Below are positions 50,300-58,270 of a DNA stretch of 64,000 bases, one piece after another. The stretch's first letter is position 1; each line of letters starts with the position of its first letter. Both the position numbers and the translations under genes were made by a program. This DNA is from Pseudomonas pisciculturae (GTDB taxonomy: Bacteria; Pseudomonadota; Gammaproteobacteria; Pseudomonadales; Pseudomonadaceae): assembly GCF_015461805.1 (NCBI RefSeq), contig NZ_JACVZE010000003.1, positions 434,001-498,000 on the forward strand, given 5' to 3'. The notes beneath the pieces are model-generated. The model was not told where the DNA came from. It worked only from the letters and a program-made list of their open reading frames with translations, and did not search any database.

Positions 50300-50800
50300 A
50301 TGTCAGCCCTTGATCATTCAGCGCTTCATCAGTTGTACAGCGACCACAACAGTTGGCTCAAAGGCTGGCTGCGGGTACGACTGGGGAATGCGGCGGATGC
50401 ATCGGACCTGGCGCAAGATACGTTCCTGCGCGTGATGACGGCGCGCAACAGTGCGCCGATCCGCGAGCCGCGTGGTTACCTGAGTGCGATTGCACGTTCG
50501 TTGCTGATCGATAAATCCCGCCGTCGGGCCATCGAGCAGGCCTATTTGCAGGCGCTGGCGCTGCGGCCGGAGCCGGTGGAGGTGTCGCCTGAAGTGCGCC
50601 TGTCCATTATCGAAATGCTGGTGGCCATCGACAGCTTGCTCGATGACCTGGGCCCGCGCACCCGGGAGATTTTCCTGGCGGTGCAACTTGAAGGGTTGAA
50701 CTACGTGGCCACCGGTGAGCGTTTTGGGGTGTCGGTGACCACGGTGAAAAATCATCTGATTCGCGCCATGACTCAGTGCCTGTTGTTGGTCGAGAGCTGA
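50300..50800 (+). CDS. FecI-like ECF sigma factor
   Basis: A 166-residue extracytoplasmic-function sigma factor of the iron-starvation type. Region 2 contains NAADASDLAQDTFLRVM and REPRGYLSAIARSLLIDKSRR; region 4 has LEGLNYVATGERFGVSVTTVKNHL split over about residues 128-152. The start at 50300 (MSALDHSALHQLY) fits the family; an in-frame start at 50207 is too long. Its stop overlaps the fecR-like start (TGATG). With the following sensor and TonB receptor it forms a cell-surface signalling cascade. Confidence 0.93.
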   Translation: MSALDHSALHQLYSDHNSWLKGWLRVRLGNAADASDLAQDTFLRVMTARNSAPIREPRGYLSAIARSLLIDKSRRRAIEQAYLQALALRPEPVEVSPEVRLSIIEMLVAIDSLLDDLGPRTREIFLAVQLEGLNYVATGERFGVSVTTVKNHLIRAMTQCLLLVES

Positions 50801-51747
50801 TGGCGTCGTCTCTGGATTTAAAGACACTCGAAGCCGCCGCCACTTGGTACGTGCAACTCAATGACGGCGCGGCTGATGAGGCGCGTACCCAGGCCTGGCA
50901 AACCTGGTTGCAGGCCTGCCCACAGCACGCGGCCGCGTGGCAGCGCGTCGAAGCGCTGCAACAGCAATGGGCAAGGATGCCTCGACAGGCCGCCCTCTCC
51001 GGCCTCGGCGCCGCGCAGAAACAACGCCGAGCGGTGTTGAAAATCCTGGGCATGTTGATGGCCGTGGGCGCATGTTCTTGGGTGACGGTGGAGCAGGTGC
51101 CTTATCGCGCCATGTTGGCCCAGCACCGCACCGGCGCCCGCGAACGGCGCTCGCTGCGCCTGGACGATGGCACGCAACTGGAGTTGAACGCCGACACGGC
51201 GCTGGATATTCATTTCGACGCCAACCAGCGCCAGATCCGGCTGTACCAGGGCGAAATCCTAGTGCAAACCGCCAAGGACAAGGCCCTGCGCCCCTTCACG
51301 GTGATTACCGGCGACGGCAGCATCAAGGCCCTCGGCACCCAGTTCAGTGTTCGCCAGTTCGACGACCGCACCCAAGTCGGCGTCCTGGAATCCGCGGTAG
51401 AAATCCGCCCACGTCAGCACCCCGCCCACACGTTGCGCCTGGAAACCGGCCAGCAGGTCACGTTCGACCGCGATGCCATCCAGCCTCCCCACGCTTTGCC
51501 GTCGGGTTCCGCCGCTTGGGTGCGGGGCATGTTGAGCGTGGACGACTGGCGCCTGGGAGATTTCATCGCCGAGTTGAGCCGCTACCGCCCCGGCGTGCTG
51601 CGCTGTGCCCCAGCGGTGCAGGGCTTGAGCATCTCCGGCGCGTTTCGTATCGACGACACCGATACAGTCTTGGAAAACCTGGGCAAATCCCTGCCGGTGA
51701 AAGTGCGGTATGTGACCCGTTACTGGGCCACTGTCGAACCGGTATGA
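50800..51747 (+). CDS. FecR-like anti-sigma / sigma regulator
   Basis: A 315-residue FecR-family protein. The N-terminal cytoplasmic part (DUF4880-like, ATWYVQLNDGAADEARTQAW and the CPQHAAAWQRVE core) precedes one membrane helix (about residues 86-104) and a periplasmic FecR domain (RRSLRLDDGTQLELNADTAL, GEILVQTAKDKALRPFTV). It relays receptor occupancy to the sigma factor. The ATG overlaps the upstream stop. Confidence 0.92.
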   Translation: MASSLDLKTLEAAATWYVQLNDGAADEARTQAWQTWLQACPQHAAAWQRVEALQQQWARMPRQAALSGLGAAQKQRRAVLKILGMLMAVGACSWVTVEQVPYRAMLAQHRTGARERRSLRLDDGTQLELNADTALDIHFDANQRQIRLYQGEILVQTAKDKALRPFTVITGDGSIKALGTQFSVRQFDDRTQVGVLESAVEIRPRQHPAHTLRLETGQQVTFDRDAIQPPHALPSGSAAWVRGMLSVDDWRLGDFIAELSRYRPGVLRCAPAVQGLSISGAFRIDDTDTVLENLGKSLPVKVRYVTRYWATVEPV

Positions 51748-51848
51748 AAATTATTGGCGCACTGCCTTGCTGATTTTGATTCTCATCCGTCAATGACACA
51801 AACCGCTATTGCAGCGACTTTCTGCCAGCCCAACGGAAGGATCACCGA

Positions 51849-54260
51849 ATGCCCCCGCTTCTTCTCTTCGCCAACACGTCCATGACGCGCGCCGTGCGCC
51901 TGGCCGTCTTTGGTTTGACCCTCGCCAGCCTGCCCGGTTTGGCGATAATGCCAACACCCGCCTTGGCTCAGAGCCAGGTCGCGTACGCGATTCCAGCGGG
52001 GCCGCTGGGCAAGGCGCTGACCCAGTTTGGCGTGCAAGCGGGGGTGACGATTTCGTTCGACACCGAACAGGCGCGCAACCTTTCCAGCACCGGGCTGAAC
52101 GGTTCCTACACCGTGGAAGACGGCCTGGCCCGTTTGCTGGCCAGCAGCGGTATGCACGCTGAACGCCAGGGCAATGGCGGCTATGTACTGGTCGCCAACG
52201 CGGAGCAGAGTGCGCTGCAGTTGGGCGCCACGCAGGTGACCACCAACCAACTGGGCACCGTGACCGAAGGCACCGGTTCCTACACCCCGGGCACCATCGC
52301 CACGGCCACACGCCTGGTGCTCACGCCGCGTGAAACGCCGCAGTCGATTTCCGTGGTCACACGCCAAGCCATGGACGACTTCAGCCTTAACTCCATCGAC
52401 GACGTGATGCGTCACACCCCAGGCATCACCGTGTCGACCTATGACAGCGAACGTACCAACTACTTCTCTCGCGGTTTCTCTATCAATACCTTCCAGTACG
52501 ACGGCATCCCCACCCTGCGTGACGCCCAGTACTCCGCCGGCCAGACCCTCACCGACATGGCGCTCTACGACCGCGTCGAGGTGCTCAAAGGCGCGACCGG
52601 CCTGCTGACTGGCGCTGGCGGCGTGGGCGGCACGCTCAATCTGATCCGCAAAAAACCAACAGCCGAGTTTCAGGGCAGCATCGAGCTGGGTGCCGGCTCG
52701 TGGGACAACTACCGCTCACAAATCGACGTCAGCGGCCCCTTGACCGAAACCGGCAACATCCGCGCCCGTGCGGTCGCTGCCTACAATGACAAGCACTCGT
52801 TCCTCGACCACTACTCGCGCAAGACCAGCGTGTTCTACGGAGTTCTCGAAGCGGACCTGGACGAAGACACCCTGCTGACCGTCGGCGCCGACTACCAGGA
52901 CAGCGACCCCAAAGGCTCCAGCTGGACCGGCAGCCGCATGATCTTCGACGCCGAAGGCAAAGAGCTGGACTTGCCTCGCTCGTTCAACAACGGCCCCAAA
53001 TGGGGTTCATGGGCGCAGTACAGCCGCACGGCATTCGCCACCCTGGAACACAGCTTCAGCAATGGCTGGGTCGCCAAAGGCCAGTACAACCATCAGATCA
53101 ACGGTTATCACGCGCCGCTGGGTGCGCTCTCCCAAGACTCTGGCAACCAAAGCTCGCTGTTTGCCAAAAAACACACGGGCGAAACGATCGGCGATAGCCT
53201 GGATGCCTACGCCTCTGGCCCGTTTGAACTGTTTGGGCGCGAGCACGAGCTAGTCGTGGGCCAGTCCCTGTCGATCAGCAAATGGAAAGGCAAGAGCTAC
53301 AACGCCACCTTCGCCCCCGGCACCAACTCCGCTGACTTTTACAACTGGGACGGTAATATCCCTGAGCCGGCGTGGGTTCAATACCGCACGCTCGACCAGA
53401 CCGCCCGCCAAACAGGTAGCTACCTCACCAGCCGCTTCAGCCTGACCGATGAAATGCACCTGTTGCTCGGCGCACGCCTGGCCAACTACGAAGTCACTGG
53501 CATGAGCAAGTCCAAGGAAAGCGGCAAGGTCGTGCCTTATGCAGGCGTCACGTACGACCTCAATGACAACTTCACGGCCTATGCCAGTTTCACCGAGATC
53601 TTCCAGCCGCAAACCGACTACTTTGACCGCACTGACAAGATGCTCGAACCGGATGAAGGCAAAAACTATGAAATCGGCCTCAAAGGCGAGTTCTTCGACG
53701 GGCGCCTGAACTCAAGCCTCGCCTACTTCGAAGTACACGAAGAGAACCGCCCCGAACTCGACAGCGAGCACAATTCGGTGCCGGGCAACGACACGGCCTA
53801 TTACGGCATCAAGTCCAAGACCAAAGGCTACGAAGCAGAAATCTCCGGCGAGCTCGCCACTGGCTGGCAACTGCAGGCGGGCTACACCCATAAGGTGGCG
53901 CGCGATGACAGCGGCGTGAAAGTGTCTACCTGGGAGCCTGAAGACCAGATCAACTTCTACACCACCTACAAGCTCACCGGGCCGCTGGACAAATTCACCT
54001 TGGGCGGTGGCGCGCGCTGGCAGAGCGAAGGCTGGAAGTCGATACGCAACTCCGGCCTGGGCCGCTCTGAAGTACTCACCCAAGACCCGTACTGGCTGGT
54101 TGACCTGATGGCGCGCTACCAAATCACCAAAAACCTGTCGGCCACCCTCAACGTCAACAACGTGTTCGACAAGCACTACTACACCAACATCGGTTTCTAC
54201 GACTCGGCCTACCCCGGCGACCCACGCAACATGATGGTCACCACGCGCTGGAATTTCTGA
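51849..54260 (+). CDS. TonB-dependent siderophore receptor with signalling (STN) domain
   Basis: An 803-residue outer-membrane transducer. A signal peptide runs to about residue 40 (..TPALA). The STN (secretin/TonB N-terminal) signalling domain covers about 41-118 (IPAGPLGKALTQFGVQAGVT), the plug about 145-275 (ETPQSISVVTRQAMDD, VEVLKGATGLLTGAGGVGGT) and the beta-barrel the rest, ending in ...VTTRWNF with a C-terminal aromatic residue. The plug resembles the FpvA/FhuE hydroxamate and pyoverdine group. GGAAGGATC precedes the ATG. Together with the sigma and FecR-like genes it should sense its own ferric-siderophore ligand, which sequence does not identify. Confidence 0.92.
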   Translation: MPPLLLFANTSMTRAVRLAVFGLTLASLPGLAIMPTPALAQSQVAYAIPAGPLGKALTQFGVQAGVTISFDTEQARNLSSTGLNGSYTVEDGLARLLASSGMHAERQGNGGYVLVANAEQSALQLGATQVTTNQLGTVTEGTGSYTPGTIATATRLVLTPRETPQSISVVTRQAMDDFSLNSIDDVMRHTPGITVSTYDSERTNYFSRGFSINTFQYDGIPTLRDAQYSAGQTLTDMALYDRVEVLKGATGLLTGAGGVGGTLNLIRKKPTAEFQGSIELGAGSWDNYRSQIDVSGPLTETGNIRARAVAAYNDKHSFLDHYSRKTSVFYGVLEADLDEDTLLTVGADYQDSDPKGSSWTGSRMIFDAEGKELDLPRSFNNGPKWGSWAQYSRTAFATLEHSFSNGWVAKGQYNHQINGYHAPLGALSQDSGNQSSLFAKKHTGETIGDSLDAYASGPFELFGREHELVVGQSLSISKWKGKSYNATFAPGTNSADFYNWDGNIPEPAWVQYRTLDQTARQTGSYLTSRFSLTDEMHLLLGARLANYEVTGMSKSKESGKVVPYAGVTYDLNDNFTAYASFTEIFQPQTDYFDRTDKMLEPDEGKNYEIGLKGEFFDGRLNSSLAYFEVHEENRPELDSEHNSVPGNDTAYYGIKSKTKGYEAEISGELATGWQLQAGYTHKVARDDSGVKVSTWEPEDQINFYTTYKLTGPLDKFTLGGGARWQSEGWKSIRNSGLGRSEVLTQDPYWLVDLMARYQITKNLSATLNVNNVFDKHYYTNIGFYDSAYPGDPRNMMVTTRWNF

Positions 54261-54360
54261 CACGCGCGACAATGCCAGGGTAGCTATTGACGCGCCGGTC
54301 AGTGACCGGCGCTCAGTTTTTTAGGTATAACCGAACCCTTCGCGTTGGGAACGGACCTCT

Positions 54361-56490
54361 ATGAACGCCTTGAAACTGATCGTCCTGCTGGTGATCTTCC
54401 CGCTGCTGCTGGCAGCCCTGGGTGGCTGGGAGCGCCAGCGCGCTGACGAATCATCAGACGCGGTGATCGATTACCACATCAATGTGGGCATCGCCAGGCA
54501 GCAACTGCAGGCGCTGGCCGCGAAAGATCCGGCGGCGATGGTCGACCTGGTCGATGAAAAGATCGGCGTGCAACTGGCCCTCTCCCGGCTGGAGAACATC
54601 GAGACCGAACTGCCCACCGCCCACCGCGTGAACCGGGCAATGCGCGCCATCGCGCCCTGGGTGATCGGCCTGGGACTGCTCGCCGCGTTGATTGGGGTAA
54701 CCGCGCTGCTCGCCACGCACTGGGCGGGGCGTCGTGCGCGCCAATCACGGGAAAGCCTGCTGCAGGTGTTCTCTCTCGGCAGTCGCTTGTTGCCCTATGT
54801 GCTGGTGAGCCATGTGATGGCGATGGCGGCCACGGTCGCGCTGGCCTTGAGCTTCGAAGGCCTGGCGTTGTGGCATTTCGGCCGGCTGGGCAGCGGTGAA
54901 ATCAAGCTGATGGCGGTGTTGGGCGTGGTCGCGGCGTTCTGCCTGTATTCGATCTGGCTGCTGCTCAAGCAATTGCGGTACATGCTGGGGATGTTCACGC
55001 CGCAGCCCCTGGAGATGTTCGGCGCGACCGTGACGCCGCAAGAGGCTCCGGGATTGTGGCGCCATGTGAACGAATTGGCCGAGCGACTGGGCGCGCTGCC
55101 ACCGGATCATATTGTAGTGAGTCTCACCCAAGGGTTTTACGTGACATCCAGCGACGCAAACGTGCTCCCCTCACAAACCCAACTGCGTGGCCGTACCCTG
55201 CATGTGCCCTTTCTGCACTTGGGCCTGTTGAGCCGCGAGGAAGTCGGCGCAATCATCGGGCACGAACTGGCACATTTTGCCGGGGAAGACACCGAGTACA
55301 GCCTGCGTTTTTTGCCGATCTATGATGGCGTGCAACGCAGCCTCGGTGCGCTGGCTGAAACGATGTTGGCCAGCGACGCGATCCAGGGTCGTCTGATGCG
55401 CCCCTCCTTTATGTTTGGCGTTTTTTTCATGGAGCACTTCGACCATGCGGTGAACCACTGGAGCCGCGAACGCGAACTCCTGGCGGACGCCGCCGGCGCG
55501 CGATTGGTGGGCAGTGTCGCTGCCGCATCGGCGTTGTTACGCGTGTCGGTGTTGCATGAGCCACTCGAAAGCACCTTGATCGCGAAATGCGAAAAACCCG
55601 CTGAAAACGACCTGCCCGGCGCAGTACTTAGCGCGATGCAGGATGTCGCTTTGCAGTTGCCACCTGAGGCGCTGGAGAATCACCAGCCCCATCCCACCGA
55701 CTCCCATCCTTCCAATGGCCAACGCCTGCAAGCGCTGCAAGTGCCGTTGGAAGACGCAATTCGCAGTGCCACTCGCCCGGTGAATGCCGACGCCGCGAAT
55801 GCGCAAATCGATGGGTATTTCAGTGCACCTCAAACGGTGCGTGAAGCGTTGTCCCACGACCTGATCGCCATCATGGCGTCTGAAGACGCTGCACACACGC
55901 ACTTGCTGGAAACCATGGCCGCCGCGACCGACGGCGAGCGCACCTTGCACGAAGGTGGCCAGTGGCACGGCGCGCTGATGGCCGTGTTGGGCCTGCCCTT
56001 TTTAGTGGGGGGCCTGTTTGCCATGAGCCGCCCCTGGCTCGCCCCGGAGCGCTTGAAGAGCACGCCACTGTCGGCGCTCGGCGCCGGGGCTTGCCTGGGC
56101 CTTATTGGGCTTGTCTTTTTGTGGCTGGGCATCCGCCGCTTCAAACGCGCGCCACAGACTGCACTGCGCCTGACCTCAGAGCATTTTGTCTTCAACAACC
56201 TGACGCAGCCGCTACCGATTGAACATATCGACGAGATCACGTTGCAGTTCGCCCAAGGCGTCTGGGTCACGGTGCAACTGACGCCCGAGGCGCCGTTGCC
56301 CGAAACGCGCAAAACCGCGTTCGGCGTGCCCGGTGTACGGGTCAACAAGAAGAAACGTCAGGTTTTGTTGCAGATGGCGCAGTTGTGTATCGACGGTAAA
56401 AAAATCGAGCCCTATGAAGGGCTGTCCATGATGCTCGATTACAAAAACGCGGCACTGGCACGCAGAATCTTGCAGCAGCGCGAGGCCTGA
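54361..56490 (+). CDS. M48 family membrane metallopeptidase
   Basis: A 709-residue membrane protein. Hydrophobic helices are at about residues 4-22, 95-118, 140-165 and 180-202, with further ones near 540-560 and 575-595. The zinc motif is His301-Glu302-x-x-His305 (IGHELAHFAGED), and the third ligand Glu is probably in RERELLADAAGARLVG (about residues 370-380), as in HtpX/Ste24-like peptidases. The long C-terminal extension (about 540-709) is not part of the catalytic core. Family secure, substrate unknown. Plus-strand, 100 bases after the receptor, ahead of a strong terminator. Confidence 0.88.
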   Translation: MNALKLIVLLVIFPLLLAALGGWERQRADESSDAVIDYHINVGIARQQLQALAAKDPAAMVDLVDEKIGVQLALSRLENIETELPTAHRVNRAMRAIAPWVIGLGLLAALIGVTALLATHWAGRRARQSRESLLQVFSLGSRLLPYVLVSHVMAMAATVALALSFEGLALWHFGRLGSGEIKLMAVLGVVAAFCLYSIWLLLKQLRYMLGMFTPQPLEMFGATVTPQEAPGLWRHVNELAERLGALPPDHIVVSLTQGFYVTSSDANVLPSQTQLRGRTLHVPFLHLGLLSREEVGAIIGHELAHFAGEDTEYSLRFLPIYDGVQRSLGALAETMLASDAIQGRLMRPSFMFGVFFMEHFDHAVNHWSRERELLADAAGARLVGSVAAASALLRVSVLHEPLESTLIAKCEKPAENDLPGAVLSAMQDVALQLPPEALENHQPHPTDSHPSNGQRLQALQVPLEDAIRSATRPVNADAANAQIDGYFSAPQTVREALSHDLIAIMASEDAAHTHLLETMAAATDGERTLHEGGQWHGALMAVLGLPFLVGGLFAMSRPWLAPERLKSTPLSALGAGACLGLIGLVFLWLGIRRFKRAPQTALRLTSEHFVFNNLTQPLPIEHIDEITLQFAQGVWVTVQLTPEAPLPETRKTAFGVPGVRVNKKKRQVLLQMAQLCIDGKKIEPYEGLSMMLDYKNAALARRILQQREA

Positions 56491-56501
56491 CCCACCGGCA
56501 T

Positions 56502-56532
56502 AAAAAAACCCCGAACCAGTCGGGGTTTTTTA
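56502..56532. terminator. Bidirectional intrinsic terminator
   Basis: AAAAAAACCCCGA/TCGGGGTTTTTT with a short loop lies between the convergent peptidase and porin genes and carries A/T tracts on both sides, so it can serve both. Confidence 0.88.
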
Positions 56533-56563
56533 TCGCCTTGAATCAGGCGCTACACGCGATCAA

Positions 56564-57859
56564 TTAGAAAACGTTGATCGGGTAGTCAGCGAACAGACGC
56601 AGTTCGTTACCACCAATGTTGTACTGGTCAGCATTGTTGGAAACACGCAACCACGACGCACGAGCGCGCAGGCTCAGGTCTTTGGCCGGGCCGCTCTGAA
56701 CGACGTATTTGACCTGGTTGAAGATTTCGCGCTCGGTACCATTGCCACGGTTGGAACCGTCGTCAATGTTGGTGCCGCGCACGTAAGCGACGTTGTAGCT
56801 CAGGCCAGGCACGCCGAAGGCGCTGAAGTCCAGGCCGTAGCCTGCTTGCCAGGAACGCTCGTCCTTGCCGTTGAAGTCAGACCAGTAGGAGTTGGCCAGC
56901 AGGATGGTGTTACCACCGTCGCCGATGCCGCTGTTCTTGTTGTTCTGGTGGTAGCCGCTGTACAGATAGCCGGTGTCACCGGTGCTGCGCTGGTGAGCAA
57001 CGGTGAAGCTGTGCGGGCCGACAGCCCAGGTAGCGGCCAGGCTCCAGATTTTGTTGTCGCGGGCGTCTTCATCACCCTGGGTCAGCTGGGCGAAGCTCTT
57101 GTCCAGCTTGGTTTTGTAGCCGTTGAAATCAAACGTCAGCGACTGTTGCTCTGGCAGGGCAAGCACGTAGTTCACGTTGACGTATTGCTTTTTCAGCACG
57201 TCCTGCATGTCGGAAGCGTACAGCGCGGCCGACAGGCTTTCGGTGAATTTGTAGCTACCGCCGAGGTAGTCGATGCTCTTGAGGTCGCCGCTGTCGCTGC
57301 CTTCGGCGCTCTTACGGCCTTGCTTGGTGAAGTGACCGGCGTCCAGCTGCAGGCCGGCGATCTCTTTGGAAACAATCGAGGTGCCCTCGTAGGTTTCCGC
57401 CAACAGACGGCCGCTGTCGTAGGCCAGTACCGGCACGTTTGGCAGCTGCTGACCGTATTTGAGAACGGTGTTGGAAATGCGCGCTTTTACCGCTGCGCCG
57501 CCTTTGGCCAGGTCGTTGGCTGCATGGCCGCTATCGCCTTTCTTGAAAAAGTCGATACCGCCACCGCCGCTACGGCCTTTACCACCGTCCAGACGGATAG
57601 CGTATTGGCCAATCACGTCCACACCCACACCTACGGTGCCTTGGGTGAAACCAGACTCGAACTTACCGATGAAGCCTTGGCCCCATTCAGCTTTGTCCTG
57701 GTTGTGGTTTTTGTAGTCACGGCTGATGTAAGCGTTACGTGCCGCGATGTTCAGGTGGCTGTCTTCAACGAAACCCTTGGATTGCTCCTGGTCGTTTGCC
57801 ATTGCTGCCGATGCGCTCAAAATCCCCAGAGCGATCAGACTCATCCGTTGCTTCAACAT
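56564..57859 (-). CDS. OprD-family outer-membrane porin
   Basis: A 431-residue substrate-specific porin. Signal peptide at residues 1-21 (MLKQRMSLIALGILSASAAMA); mature N-terminus with GFVEDSHLNIAARNAYISRD, EWGQGFIGKFESGFTQGTVGVGVDV split over about residues 55-80, and the C-terminal LRLFADYPINVF with aromatic end. The start at 57857-57859 has AAGGAAT upstream; in-frame extension to 58030 runs through a terminator and is not real. Pseudomonas OprD relatives import amino acids, peptides or aromatic acids; which one is undecided. The 5' leader carries an attenuator-like hairpin. Confidence 0.93.
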   Translation of the reverse strand: MLKQRMSLIALGILSASAAMANDQEQSKGFVEDSHLNIAARNAYISRDYKNHNQDKAEWGQGFIGKFESGFTQGTVGVGVDVIGQYAIRLDGGKGRSGGGGIDFFKKGDSGHAANDLAKGGAAVKARISNTVLKYGQQLPNVPVLAYDSGRLLAETYEGTSIVSKEIAGLQLDAGHFTKQGRKSAEGSDSGDLKSIDYLGGSYKFTESLSAALYASDMQDVLKKQYVNVNYVLALPEQQSLTFDFNGYKTKLDKSFAQLTQGDEDARDNKIWSLAATWAVGPHSFTVAHQRSTGDTGYLYSGYHQNNKNSGIGDGGNTILLANSYWSDFNGKDERSWQAGYGLDFSAFGVPGLSYNVAYVRGTNIDDGSNRGNGTEREIFNQVKYVVQSGPAKDLSLRARASWLRVSNNADQYNIGGNELRLFADYPINVF

Positions 57860-57941
57860 TTTCTTGTATTCCTTATTTCTGGTTGAGTACGCGCTAGGAC
57901 ACCAGGCTCCATGTTGCTTTTCTGGTGTCGACTTTTTCCGG

Positions 57942-57989
57942 AAAAAAAAAGGCCCGCGGACGACTAAACATGCCGCGGGCCTTTTTTTA
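57942..57989 (-). terminator. Terminator/attenuator in the porin 5' leader
   Basis: On the minus strand GGCCCGCGG (complement of 57973-57981) pairs with CCGCGGGCC (complement of 57951-57959) and is followed by a run of eight or nine T residues. It is a strong intrinsic terminator, yet lies about 80 bases before the porin start codon and downstream of a good promoter. Confidence 0.8.
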
Positions 57990-58002
57990 TTGGATGAGTC
58001 AT
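57964..58002 (-). other. Possible 12-residue leader peptide overlapping the attenuator
   Basis: ATG at 58000-58002 opens a frame MTHPIKKGPRHV ending in TAG at 57964-57966, overlapping the terminator's first stem. There is no clear ribosome-binding site, so this is a weak call. Confidence 0.25.
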
Positions 58003-58029
58003 GGCGGTTAGCCACAGGCGTTGGGCGCA

Positions 58030-58059
58030 ATCCTAGTCGTGCGTTGAACTATGTGTCAA
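58030..58059 (-). promoter_or_regulatory. Sigma-70 promoter upstream of porin attenuator
   Basis: On the minus strand TTGACA (complement of 58054-58059) and TAGGAT (complement of 58030-58035) with an 18-base spacer; a transcript from here would reach the terminator at 57989 after about 35 bases and end near 57942. Confidence 0.55.
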
Positions 58060-58207
58060 TTTCGCGAATCGTCTGTATTTAGGCGAAATAATTCTAAGCA
58101 ATGGCTTACAGCCCTTCTGAAAACGACCTAAATGACATTCCAGCGACGCTAAAAACACATTTCGTAACACATTTCAAAGCCGATACATTTGGGAAGCTAT
58201 AACGCGC

Positions 58208-58226
58208 GCAAATGCAAAGCATTACC
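58208..58226 (+). promoter_or_regulatory. Fur-box-like site upstream of TonB receptor
   Basis: GCAAATGCAAAGCATTACC matches the Fur consensus at 13 of 19 positions, 45 bases before the receptor start; consistent with iron control of an uptake receptor. Confidence 0.42.
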
Positions 58227-58270
58227 ATTAACGCGTAATTTCCTCCCTAATAATTCGGATACATTTCTCC

